Origin: Natronocella acetinitrilica
GTDB lineage: Bacteria > Pseudomonadota > Gammaproteobacteria > Nitrococcales > Aquisalimonadaceae
Direction of reading: 5' to 3'
NCBI RefSeq assembly: GCF_024170285.1
Contig: NZ_JALJXV010000010.1
Location: forward strand, 62,001 to 126,000
DNA length: 64,000 bases
Shown in pieces: positions 36,768-45,587 of this stretch (positions within the stretch are counted from its first letter, which is position 1; every line of letters begins with the position of its first letter). The notes below the pieces were generated by a model. It was not told the origin of the DNA, ran no database searches, and saw nothing but the letters and a program-made list of their open reading frames with translations. A program made the position numbers and the translations under genes.

Positions 36768-38815
36768 TGAGAATAAAAGCGCTTACTATAAAGAATTTTA
36801 GACAGTTCTATGGAGAGAACGAAATAACGTTCAGCTGCGATGCGGGCTCGATGATAACAGTTGTTCATGGTGAGAACGGCGCAGGAAAAACGTCTCTTCT
36901 AAATGCATTTAAATGGGTTCTCTATGGTGCAACGGATTTTGATACTGGGGAGCAGTCAATTCTTAATGAGTTAGTGCTCACGGAAGTAGATCATGGCGGT
37001 ACTGTCGAGCTTTCCATTATGTTGGAATTCGAACACGATGACGTAGATTATACAGCACTTAGAAAGCAGGAGTACCGACGGCTTCCAGGTGCGTTGGAGG
37101 CAGAGCCAATTGGAAAGGCGGTGCTTGACGTCAGTTGGGTGGACAATAACGGACGATTTGAACGTTCTTCGAATCCTACGAATCACATTAATCAAATCAT
37201 CCCAGAGAAAATGCATACGTATTTCTTTTTTAACGGGGAAAGGATCGAAAAATTAGCCAACGTTTCGGCGGCGGGGGAAATTCGAAGCGCGATTCGTACG
37301 CTTATGGGCTTGGAGATCGTCGAGCGCGCAAGTGATCATCTCGGGCGGCTCGTTATCAAAGACGTACGTAAGGAAGCCAGTGAGTCAGCATCGGAAGATT
37401 ATAGCAAACTGTTGGTAAAGCAAGGGGAGCTTAGCGATCGGCGGGATGAGATTGATAGGGAAAAGAAGGACGCGGAAGTGAATAAGGAGGGTTTCCAGAA
37501 GGAACTGGATGCCATCAACGACTCGTATGAGCGGATAGTGGAGGTTCGGGAGAAGACAGCAAGACGAAAAGAGCTGGAGCGGGTGGTGGAGAGGTTCGAG
37601 CACGATTTGGAGATCCTTCGAATCGAGAGGAATGAGCGCGTGGCGCGGCTAGGAGCGTTGGCGTTCCTATCGGATGCTATAGAGCGGACTGCGAGTCGGT
37701 TGGAGGAATGCCGTAAGAAGGGTGAGCTTCCGTACAAAATACGGCGCACGTTTGTCGACGACTTGCTCAAGCAGGAGTCGTGTATTTGCGGGACGCTCCT
37801 TATTGAAGGGTCTACGGAGAGGGCGAATGTCCAGGCGTACCGCGATAAGGCAACCGAAGAGGATGTGGAGGCGGCATTTACAGAGACCGTGGGTAACCTA
37901 GGGGTGTTGCCGCGGGAAAGGGAGGGCTTCTTCGAGCAGCTAAAGGTATGGTCAGCGAAAGAGACGGGCCTTGAGGAGAGCGCGAAGGATGCTAAGGGGG
38001 AGCTGGATGAGATTGGCAGTACTCTGGTCACTTCAGAGATCGAGGATGTGAAAAAATTGGAGGCGCGTAGACAAGAACTAAGTGACAGGCAGGCGAAAGA
38101 AAATACTAGGAGAGATAAAGCGCTTGCAGACATCGGGGCGATCGATGACGACCTGAAAGCTTTAAAACAGGAAATAGACAAAGTAAAATCGAAATCGGAG
38201 AAAGAGGATTTAGCGAGGCGGCGTTTGGATTACGCAGTGGAGTGCAAGAATCTTTTGGATCAGCTTCACGAGGCGCTGTCGGAAGAAACACGGAAGCATC
38301 TTTCACAAAAAGTCAATGCGACGTTTAGGGAAATATTAAGGAAAGATTTCTGGGCGGAGATAGATGAGGAGTATACCTTAAGAATATTTAAAAACGTTCC
38401 CGGGGTCGGGAAGCAGTTCGTGTCAGAGAAGTCAACCGGAGAAAATCAAGTCACGAGTTTGAGTTTTATCGCCAGCCTTGTGAGCTTGGCAAAGGAGCGG
38501 AACAAGAATAAAGGTGCGTTTTTCAAGGGGGGTGTTTTTCCGATTATAATGGATTCACCGTTCGGTGCTCTTGATAAGGAGTATCGGGAAAAGATTTCTG
38601 AGAATATACCGAAGCTGGCAGATCAAGTTGTAATATTTGCATCAAATTCGCAATGGAGCGAAGAAGTGGATAAGCGATGCCGACCTTACATAGGGAAAGA
38701 ATATAGTCTGATTTATCATGCGCCTAAAATTAGAGACTCCGATTACGATTCAGCGTATGTAAAACGGACCGAAGGGCCAGAATTCACAACGATTGAGGAG
38801 GGATATTATGGTTAA
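36767..38815 (+). CDS. Second DndD-like SMC/Rad50 ATPase (effector side)
   Basis: A 682-aa ATPase. Walker A is GENGAGKTSLLNAFKWVLYG (about residues 33-52); then the DndD-like FFFNGERIEKLA; a long coiled coil (about 200-520) with a CICG motif at the apex (about 340); signature STGENQVTSLSF (about 550); and Walker B IIMDSPFGALDKEY (about 588). Compared with DndD in the modification operon it keeps the domain plan but adds the apical cysteine motif, as in Rad50-like hooks. The position after the helicase gene suggests it belongs to the restriction complex. Confidence 0.85.
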   Translation: MRIKALTIKNFRQFYGENEITFSCDAGSMITVVHGENGAGKTSLLNAFKWVLYGATDFDTGEQSILNELVLTEVDHGGTVELSIMLEFEHDDVDYTALRKQEYRRLPGALEAEPIGKAVLDVSWVDNNGRFERSSNPTNHINQIIPEKMHTYFFFNGERIEKLANVSAAGEIRSAIRTLMGLEIVERASDHLGRLVIKDVRKEASESASEDYSKLLVKQGELSDRRDEIDREKKDAEVNKEGFQKELDAINDSYERIVEVREKTARRKELERVVERFEHDLEILRIERNERVARLGALAFLSDAIERTASRLEECRKKGELPYKIRRTFVDDLLKQESCICGTLLIEGSTERANVQAYRDKATEEDVEAAFTETVGNLGVLPREREGFFEQLKVWSAKETGLEESAKDAKGELDEIGSTLVTSEIEDVKKLEARRQELSDRQAKENTRRDKALADIGAIDDDLKALKQEIDKVKSKSEKEDLARRRLDYAVECKNLLDQLHEALSEETRKHLSQKVNATFREILRKDFWAEIDEEYTLRIFKNVPGVGKQFVSEKSTGENQVTSLSFIASLVSLAKERNKNKGAFFKGGVFPIIMDSPFGALDKEYREKISENIPKLADQVVIFASNSQWSEEVDKRCRPYIGKEYSLIYHAPKIRDSDYDSAYVKRTEGPEFTTIEEGYYG

Positions 38816-39245
38816 CCGGGTCCGACGGCCGGAAGAATTCGATGATTTGCTGGTCGAGCTGAAAAATAAAGGTCTCTTTCCGACATTTAAAGATGCGCTT
38901 GTGTTTGCGGCCGCGCTTGGTTATCGCCGTGGCAATAGAAAATCATTTCAAAAGAGTAGCGAGCCGATCGACATGGATGTTTTCCGGGGGGATTACGATA
39001 AGACAATTATGAATATAATTGCTATCGAAGCATCTGGGGATCCGAATATGATTGCGCCGTCGAAAGAAGATGAGAGGATAGAGATTTTCGAGGAGTACGC
39101 AAACGGCGGATTGGATATTCTTAGACGGGAGATTCAAGAGGGACGGCAAGAGTGGCGGGCAGGATTGCTTAATCTTGTGCAGAGAGAGGAAGAGCGGCAC
39201 ACACTACTGGATGATATTACGGGCCTTGCGAGGTTGCATGACTAG
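38808..39245 (+). CDS. DNA phosphorothioation-associated protein, DndE-like length (family 4 type)
   Basis: A 145-aa protein starting MVNRVRRPEEFDDLLVEL; its ATG lies inside the end of the ATPase gene (8-nt overlap) after GAGGAGGG. The pattern TFKDALVFAAALGYRRG and IDMDVFRGDYDKTIMNIIAI is that of the Dnd-associated protein 4 family (TIGR04062). It is the last gene of the five-gene effector operon. Biochemical role not known. Confidence 0.75.
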   Translation: MVNRVRRPEEFDDLLVELKNKGLFPTFKDALVFAAALGYRRGNRKSFQKSSEPIDMDVFRGDYDKTIMNIIAIEASGDPNMIAPSKEDERIEIFEEYANGGLDILRREIQEGRQEWRAGLLNLVQREEERHTLLDDITGLARLHD

Positions 39246-39392
39246 GACTGGGAAGCTTATGGAGTGGCCAAGCTATGGCGAACACCTCCGAGCCTCGAGA
39301 TGAGGCCTGTTCAAACCCCTCAGGACTGACGCCACCGAGGTGACGGCTGGCGACATCCAATGCCTCCACTTTTGAATTGCTGACGCCGCGGT

Positions 39393-40088
39393 CTACCCAC
39401 TACTCCCGAAGTACGAGCCAAGCTGATGCGTGATCACCTGGCAATCCTGCTTGGAAACGCGCGCGCCGGTTGGGTGGATCATCCCGAGAACCTCTCGATC
39501 CCAACCCGTACCAACCGCAAAAATCCGTCGTTTCGGGTCCTTGTCTGTTGCGCTGCGGGTCACCTGCATAACTGAATCCGTAATATAATCGAAAGGCTGA
39601 AAGCCGAGCGTGAGAATACGCTTTGGGTTGATCTCCCGCACAAGCCCTCTGAGTTGTTCACTGCAGAACCGCTCCAGTGCATGCCTGATATGCGGTGGGT
39701 TATCCTTCCACCCCAAGCCGGATCGATGGGGTTTTAGTGATTTGCTCTTAAAAAATAGAAGATTCGCTCCGACCGCCTCCCGCAGACTTTGGGTGCAACC
39801 TCCGTCCCTAAACAGAGCTCTGAGTCGGACTGCTAACGGCCAGTCCTTCACCCAGTACTCATTCGCCTTCGGCCAACTCTCGATTTCCGCGTCGTAGAGG
39901 TCGTTCGGATCGAATCCGGGGTTGGTGCCCAGAATCAGCAACTCCGGCCTTAGCACGGGTGGTCCGTACAGGATGCTATACCGACACTCCCACGTCGGGT
40001 ATTGACCGCGTAAGCTCGCCCACTTATTTCGGGTCTGTGTATACACTGAATGGCAATGATCTCTGAGGTCCTTATCTGTGGTGCTCAT
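39393..40088 (-). CDS. Uracil-DNA-glycosylase-fold protein
   Basis: A 231-aa protein with both UDG superfamily motifs: motif A LLILGTNPGFDPND (about residues 50-63), close to the G-x-N-P-G of the MUG/SMUG-like groups, and motif B GMIHPTGARVS (about 203-213). The middle holds PKRILTLGFQPFDYI, the typical central strand. No Fe-S cysteine set is seen, so it is not a family 4/5 enzyme. It faces the effector operon tail to tail. It could repair or recognise altered bases, or serve in defence as some UDG-fold proteins do; the target is inference. Confidence 0.65.
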   Translation of the reverse strand: MSTTDKDLRDHCHSVYTQTRNKWASLRGQYPTWECRYSILYGPPVLRPELLILGTNPGFDPNDLYDAEIESWPKANEYWVKDWPLAVRLRALFRDGGCTQSLREAVGANLLFFKSKSLKPHRSGLGWKDNPPHIRHALERFCSEQLRGLVREINPKRILTLGFQPFDYITDSVMQVTRSATDKDPKRRIFAVGTGWDREVLGMIHPTGARVSKQDCQVITHQLGSYFGSSG

Positions 40089-40135
40089 GTCGTTTCTCTC
40101 CTGTATACGTATTTGGATGTGTTTTGCTGGAAAAA

Positions 40136-41794
40136 TCAGTTGTCTAACGACGTGAAGCTTCGAAAAAAGTCGGTATGTGCCTCGTCAACTAAACGATTTA
40201 CGGCACCCTCCAGGTTCTCGAACGCCGCTCTGATCCTCATCGCACCGTTTTCAAGCTCTTTGACGATTCCGCTCTGATTCTTCCTTGCCAATAAGTCGCA
40301 CTGTACGTAGGCCGCCAAGGTATCCGGCGGAGCGATAGTCTCGGCAAGAGTGGTTGCGCCAGGGAGGATGCTGGCGTCGATATATTCCTCAAGATTCGTT
40401 GAGATATCAGCTACAGAGTAAAGAGGTATAGCTGTCGCTGTGTTAAGCCCGAAACCGTGTACCTGCCCCATAAATTCCATGACTGATTCAGAGTTGACTG
40501 GCACGACCCACCACGGTCCGTGACCGAATTCCATCTCTACCGGGCAGACCGCAGGCTCGTCATGAACATCCGTCAAGTGCCGATCTTCCACGAACCAATT
40601 TATGAACGGGTCACTAAACAGTTGAAACATCTCCTCGCTTCGCGCCGCAGTTTTCCACACCTCGTAGCTTTCGTCGCATGAGCCGACGTGGATTTCCGAC
40701 AAATGGGGATGCATTCGAAGCCAACGAACCTCTGTGTCTCTCGGGACGTTTAACAATTGAACCCGGGGACGGAATAGAAGGGCAGCGCGCAAGGTCGTCG
40801 CAGTATCGTGCCCATCCGCCAGCGGAACGATGCCGAGCGATGTATCAACCTGGAACCGCAAGATTCCATCTGGAACTGTGATGTTCCCCTGAATGCTGGG
40901 ATATTCTGTGGGATAAGCCTGTTCAATCGAGTGCAACGTCACTGGTCCGGCAGGAACATCACGCCACTCGCTCGCAAGCTGGTAGCGAGGTACGAAGACC
41001 GGAAGACCTGAATACGGCACCCCGGCCTGAGTTCGCTCGGGAACCGATACTGGTCGGTCGCCGAGGCCAGCAATCATCAGCTCCGTCTTGTGAAAGGTTT
41101 CCGATAGCCATTCGGTAACATGGAAGGTTCCGTATCCAGACTCATCAGACGAATAGATATTCGCTTCGTCCATACGGTCAAATAATGTTGCCAACCCATG
41201 ACGGTTTCCTATGGAAAGACAACAGGCATCGAGCATTCGGGAAAGTGTGCGTGCCCAAACGGGGGGACCGCCTGGATCGCCGAGCGTCGTGTCTAACGGC
41301 GTATCGCGAAACAATCGAGCCAGAAAATGCGTCGGCTCCCCGGACCGTCCCTGAGATGTTGTCGCAATGATCCCTGCCTGTTGGGCAACAGCGATGTACT
41401 TCCCAACGTAGGGGGTGAGCCTTTTGACTAAGTCCTCAGCTTCAACTCGTGTCGTAGCCGATTGTCGAATCACTAGGCGAGTAACGTATTTGTTTGCATC
41501 ACCGGTTTTTGCTGAGTGGGGCCCCTTCGCTGCCTCCAGAGCTTCCCCGCGACGCCCGTGACCCAGGCTATCCAGGATGGTCCCTAGGTTCCTGGCGAGT
41601 TGAATGAGAAATGCCCGTTCATCAGGATGCCTCTTTCTCAGCTTCCATTTGCTCCAAGTGGATCCATGCTGATCCTTTAGCAGCTCGAGGCGCTCAAAGA
41701 TGCGCTGGTTCGGCGATGGCGGCAGGCTAGCGTCATCCGTCTTGCTGGATCGACGCCGGTTCAGTGCCGGGGGTATTGGTGTAACTCTGCTCAT
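40136..41794 (-). CDS. Unknown 552-aa protein
   Basis: No domain is recognised. The protein is soluble, without a signal peptide or membrane segment. A basic, proline-containing N-terminus (residues 1-30) leads into a helical region (30-150), then a beta-rich middle with repeated short aromatic segments (about 230-420), including FGHGPWWVVPVNSES, and a helical C-terminus (about 500-552). It lies 47 nt upstream of the UDG-fold gene on the same strand, so the two may form an operon. Codon use is closer to the dnd genes than to the AT-rich cassette. Confidence 0.55.
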   Translation of the reverse strand: MSRVTPIPPALNRRRSSKTDDASLPPSPNQRIFERLELLKDQHGSTWSKWKLRKRHPDERAFLIQLARNLGTILDSLGHGRRGEALEAAKGPHSAKTGDANKYVTRLVIRQSATTRVEAEDLVKRLTPYVGKYIAVAQQAGIIATTSQGRSGEPTHFLARLFRDTPLDTTLGDPGGPPVWARTLSRMLDACCLSIGNRHGLATLFDRMDEANIYSSDESGYGTFHVTEWLSETFHKTELMIAGLGDRPVSVPERTQAGVPYSGLPVFVPRYQLASEWRDVPAGPVTLHSIEQAYPTEYPSIQGNITVPDGILRFQVDTSLGIVPLADGHDTATTLRAALLFRPRVQLLNVPRDTEVRWLRMHPHLSEIHVGSCDESYEVWKTAARSEEMFQLFSDPFINWFVEDRHLTDVHDEPAVCPVEMEFGHGPWWVVPVNSESVMEFMGQVHGFGLNTATAIPLYSVADISTNLEEYIDASILPGATTLAETIAPPDTLAAYVQCDLLARKNQSGIVKELENGAMRIRAAFENLEGAVNRLVDEAHTDFFRSFTSLDN

Positions 41795-42478
41795 GTGTCA
41801 AGCCTCCTAAGTGAGCCTGCCTTCGACTTGCTTTGCCGCTTTGGTTCAAATGAGTTGCTCGTCTTTCCGAGCTGTCACGCATGACCCTGCGTTAGGGGCT
41901 CGGTCACGGATCAAAGGTAAAAACCGCCCGAACTGTCGGTGTTACTAGCGCGACCTCCGACTGCGCGCTGGCCTTCAAGCATCAATGTGGTAACGGTATC
42001 AACGTGTCCCCGATGCGTCCCCATCATTTTGCGCTGAAATTCTGCGCTGTTTAGTCTACGAATCCTGCGTCATTTATAACGTTGAATTGGGTCGGCGAGA
42101 TGGCTCGAAAATGCGGTGTCCGTCGACTTCTCAGAAACCGCATGGCGCGGGGTATGGTCGGAACCGGGTGTCCAGCAGTGCACTGGGCGCGGCGGCGGAT
42201 TCCCACACCGCAAGGTGGGACATAGGAAGACGGGCGAGGTGCCTCCAGGGAGATTGACCTGGAGTAACCCTTCCGCCTCTCCGCGACCTCCCGGGCGGCC
42301 CGCTCGCGCTCCGCAACAGGCCCGGTCGACTTTGTGCAGTGCGCACCGTCTGCGACTCCAGCGACTGCGCAAAAACACGACATCAAATGATTGGTTGGCG
42401 TCGTGCGGCCGATCCCCGCGCTATGCTCATCTGGACGCGGTATAGCGCCTGACTCGCCCCACTGGTGGGTAGGCTGGT
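41795..42478. other. Gene-poor stretch in the island
   Basis: No supportable gene. Several overlapping short frames of 60-110 codons exist on both strands in a GC-rich patch (42060-42450) that contrasts with its AT-rich surroundings, so it may be a chromosomal or IS-derived insert. I could not recognise any of the translations. Confidence 0.4.
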
Positions 42479-43015
42479 GTCATCCGAATCATCCACTTCG
42501 CGGTTCTTTCGTTGATCACAGCGGGGACCTGCGCAGAGCTGCGTCTGGCTTCCTGGAACATCCATCATCTGGGATGGGACAACGACAAGAGCTACGAAGC
42601 CGTCGCCCCTATAAGCGCCCAGTTGGATTTCGTCGCCATCCAGGAGCTCAACAGCGACGGCCTGGAGCTCCTGGTCGAGACCCTAGAGCGAAAAACGGGT
42701 GAGGAGTGGGGAAAGTCCAAACGTAAATCGCGGACATTTGGGCGAGCAACACCAAAGGAGGTTCACGACAAGGTTGTGGCAAAGGCCCGGTCGGGACAGT
42801 TTTTGTCGGCGAATGCTATAGCGGAGCAGAAGAAACGGGTGGGTAGCGCGATCCACCCGGGCACTGTAATCGAAATACCGGAAGACGCGGGCCTGTATGG
42901 TTCCGTCAGGGTGAGGCAGCCTGATGCAAGCGTGCGGAAAAGCGTGACCTGCTGGTTTAGCGCAAGAGGTGGTGAGGCGCGAGGTAAGGCTAATAGTAGC
43001 CCTTCCCGGGTATAG
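42479..43015 (+). pseudogene. Endonuclease/exonuclease/phosphatase (EEP) family fragment
   Basis: The frame reads VIRIIHFAVLSLITAGTCA, a signal-peptide-like stretch, then LRLASWNIHHLGWDND and ISAQLDFVAIQELN. These are the first two EEP motifs (the W-N metal/DNA site and Q-E). Homology stops after EEWG; the rest is unrelated and basic. No ATG or GTG precedes the signal-like stretch before the in-frame TAG at 42470. It is therefore a 3'-truncated and probably dead secreted nuclease. Confidence 0.55.
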
Positions 43016-43121
43016 TGTGTCGAATACCCCCACGGGGGTCTGGACATCACCAGCTGGTCGTGGGATCAATGAAAGTGGCAGTGTCCCACCGTCTGGCCCG
43101 CGGCTGCACCGTGGTTAAAGC

Positions 43122-43430
43122 CTACGTTGAAGTCGGCAACACATGGATCCGCTCCTCGGGTTCAATCCGCCGCTCCTCAGTCCACTCCAAAAGATCACGC
43201 ACAAGGTAGCGCATTGAATTTGGAGCATAGCGGTAGACTGCTAACTCACCTTGAGAAACCAGTCGACGAAGGCTTCGAGGTGAGAGACCGGCAATCTTGG
43301 CGGCGACCTGTGGGGAGACGAGTTCATCGAACCCGATATCGCAGCCACCGATGTTGATGCAGCCCTCGTAGTCCTCGACCTGCGGTTGGTTCGTCTGGTG
43401 CTTTTTGAGGTTCTGTTTTGTATGCGTCAC
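43122..43430 (-). CDS. AlpA/MerR-like helix-turn-helix protein (copy 1)
   Basis: A 102-aa protein with a GTG start at 43430 after AAGGAG; the TTG at 43448 is less likely because it precedes the ribosome site. The HTH core VAAKIAGLSPRSLRRLVSQG is followed by the conserved AVYRYAPNSMRYLVRDLLEW winged part, typical of excisionase-like regulators. It is clearly paralogous to the gene at 45261-45533. Likely a regulator of island genes. Confidence 0.7.
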   Translation of the reverse strand: MTHTKQNLKKHQTNQPQVEDYEGCINIGGCDIGFDELVSPQVAAKIAGLSPRSLRRLVSQGELAVYRYAPNSMRYLVRDLLEWTEERRIEPEERIHVLPTST

Positions 43431-43709
43431 GCTTACTTCTCCTTGCAATTGTTTCTAGGGGTGACCGAAACAGGTCTAAACATATGAATATATTTATAAT
43501 ATATTGCAGGCTGCAAAAGAGTATTTTTTCTTATATTTCTAAAAGAAGTGCGTGTTCTTGTTGTCGTAATCGAATGGAAAAAGTATTCGAAGAACACAAG
43601 CTATGGAATGCCTCTCTCTAATTTTTTCGCCGTTTTCCAAAAGAGTGTCAGCGGAAGAAATCAAGTATTTAAATCTTTTTTAAATAACTATTGCAAGTAT
43701 GAGTAAACA

Positions 43710-44477
43710 CTACTGCCATCGTGATTGATCGATGATGCTTGGAATTTGTATGGTTCCTTTGCCATAAACACAATAACGGACAAGAAAACGGTCTTCGTTG
43801 CTCATAAACCGTAATTCGACGACACGTCTCCCATCTTTTATCCAGGATTCGCCGATAGTAAGTCTCTCGATGCCGTTTCCAAATAGCGTCCCTGAAACGT
43901 TTTGATCCCTAGCGAACTGTTCGCACTCTTCTTTGATTTGGCTTATTGCAATAAGCGTAGGAGAGGGCATCCCTAGACTGAACCACCATATTCCGCCAAG
44001 CATTATGGCTATAAAGAAAAAAATTGTCGTGAACCAAAATCCATTTCGTTCACTTGACGATGCTGCGGCTTTCTCGGTGGAAAGTGAATTTCTATTTTTA
44101 TGTGCGAACTTATCGCTGGCATAATCTCGTTCGACTTCCGTGTTATTTTCCTCGGAATATATTTTCTTCTTCAATCCACAGCTTGGACAAAAATTAGCCT
44201 CAGCAGATAGGCGTTCACCGCACTGGGTGCAAAATAAAGATTTACTTTCACGCTCATTGGAATCGGCGGCTTCTTCTTTCTCATCGATCGCCTCAGCCGT
44301 CTGCTCTCTATCGCTGCTTATCTTTCTTATAATTATTTCTTTCCCACGCCTCACTGCTTCATAGCCGTTAAGTCTTTTGTCACGGATCGTCTCCAACAAT
44401 TCCAAAGGCGTTAATTCGTAGTGAGATGCAAACTCATCTAATGTAAAGGTTTCCTGCTCGTCCTCTATTATTCCCAT
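43710..44477 (-). CDS. Zinc-ribbon single-pass membrane protein
   Basis: A 255-aa protein. The N-terminal region (1-55) looks like a helix-turn-helix (FASHYELTPLELLETIRDKR). A zinc ribbon CTQCGERLSAEANFCPSCG follows (about 83-101), then a low-complexity charged linker, one transmembrane helix TTIFFFIAIMLGGIWWFSLG (about 150-169), and a beta-rich C-terminal domain. The layout suggests a cytosolic zinc ribbon linked to an outside sensor domain. Family not recognised; low GC, typical of the island. Confidence 0.6.
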   Translation of the reverse strand: MGIIEDEQETFTLDEFASHYELTPLELLETIRDKRLNGYEAVRRGKEIIIRKISSDREQTAEAIDEKEEAADSNERESKSLFCTQCGERLSAEANFCPSCGLKKKIYSEENNTEVERDYASDKFAHKNRNSLSTEKAAASSSERNGFWFTTIFFFIAIMLGGIWWFSLGMPSPTLIAISQIKEECEQFARDQNVSGTLFGNGIERLTIGESWIKDGRRVVELRFMSNEDRFLVRYCVYGKGTIQIPSIIDQSRWQ

Positions 44478-44966
44478 AAATGGCCCATCCTTCCGTTCGA
44501 AAAGACTCTTTGACTGACTAGGCTGCGTTTTTTCGTCAGCATCTTTTTTCTGCTCATCGATGATATTCGATTAACATCAAAACGCCTGTCTGTTTTTAAC
44601 AGACTCCCTTATTCCGGTCGGCCGTATTTGTTTAGAACTGTGCTACAGCTTCCGACCTTCGATTTCCAACTATTTTTTGAGAAAACTTCTCCACCAAAGG
44701 CAATCGCGATGATCATAAAAAGGGCCCTAATTCTTACAGGTTTTGGATGTATGGTGTGGAATCTCTTTCTGGGATAGTCTTTCCGATCTATATGAGCTGT
44801 CCTGTAACTTACCTTTACGGGAACCGCGGTCTACGGACCTATATACTGATGCCGCTCCGCGTGAACGGGTAGAGCCAATCAGAAACCGCACTAGCAAATG
44901 TCGATCCAGATATATATTTAACAGGCAGATCATGGAGTTACCTGAATTGACACCGGCCCGAACAGG
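44478..44966. other. AT-rich gene-free stretch with one perfect hairpin
   Basis: No gene found. GTCTGTT (44588-44594), TTT, AACAGAC (44598-44604) is a perfect 7-bp hairpin upstream of the zinc-ribbon gene (minus strand). It could be an operator or a terminator of a lost gene. Confidence 0.35.
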
Positions 44967-44984
44967 ATGCCTCGGCTGAAGTTG

Positions 44985-45241
44985 TTAAGAATGTCGACAA
45001 AATGGCCATCTGGAGCTCGTTCCAGAGCAGCACCCGCGCCGCTCATTCGAGCCGATGGCAAACCTTACCTCGCGCCTCACCATCTTCTCCGCGCTTCAGA
45101 AGACGGCCTGATGACCCGCGATATGTGGCAGCAGTTCATCCAAATTGCCAGAGACGGTGTCGTTATGACGTGGATGGTTCCAACAAATATAACGAAGCGC
45201 TCTTGAAACGAATCAATGCCTTAGAGAGATCTATATTCTAG
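44985..45241 (+). pseudogene. HNH endonuclease C-terminal remnant, frameshifted
   Basis: One frame gives APLIRADGKPYLAPHHLLRAS; after a +1/-1 shift near 45100 a second frame gives PDDPRYVAAVHPNCQRRC and then NKYNEALLKRINALE, ending at the TAG at 45239-45241. Joined, they make the classic HNH block (PYL-x-x-HHL ... DGGPDDP ... C-x-x-C-H-R), with the first Cys replaced by His. No N-terminal domain is visible. It is a decayed restriction-type HNH nuclease. Confidence 0.65.
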
Positions 45242-45260
45242 GTATTGAGTTGATACTCCA

Positions 45261-45533
45261 TTACTTAGACGGCTCGATACGTCGTTCCTCTGTCCACTCG
45301 ACAAGGTCGCGCACTAGGTACCGTGCTGAGTTTGGCGCATACCGATATACAGGTAGCTGACCATCGAAGACCAGTCGGCGAAGGCTCCGAGATGAAAGGC
45401 CGGTAATTTTTGCGGCGATTGCAACGGGGACGAGTTCGTCGAAGCCCACAATGTTGAGATGACCTTCCTGGTAGCCATCTTCCGCATATGGGGATTTCTG
45501 TTGAGTCTGGACTGCCTGTTCTGTGTCTCGCAT
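45261..45533 (-). CDS. AlpA/MerR-like helix-turn-helix protein (copy 2)
   Basis: A 90-aa protein starting at the ATG at 45533 after AAGGGAAA. The HTH AIAAKITGLSSRSLRRLVFD and the LPVYRYAPNSARYLVRDLVE part are nearly identical to copy 1 at 43122-43430; the N-terminal tails differ. Two close paralogues within 2 kb suggest duplication and possibly separate operators. Confidence 0.7.
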   Translation of the reverse strand: MRDTEQAVQTQQKSPYAEDGYQEGHLNIVGFDELVPVAIAAKITGLSSRSLRRLVFDGQLPVYRYAPNSARYLVRDLVEWTEERRIEPSK

Positions 45534-45587
45534 GGTGTTTTCCCTTAGTTCTATTGTAATCCATTTCAATATTTCTGCCGCATCCAT

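Noticed and set aside
42051-42450. Overlapping ORFs of 60-110 codons on both strands
   Set aside because: Several competing frames in a GC-rich patch, with no ribosome sites or recognisable domains.
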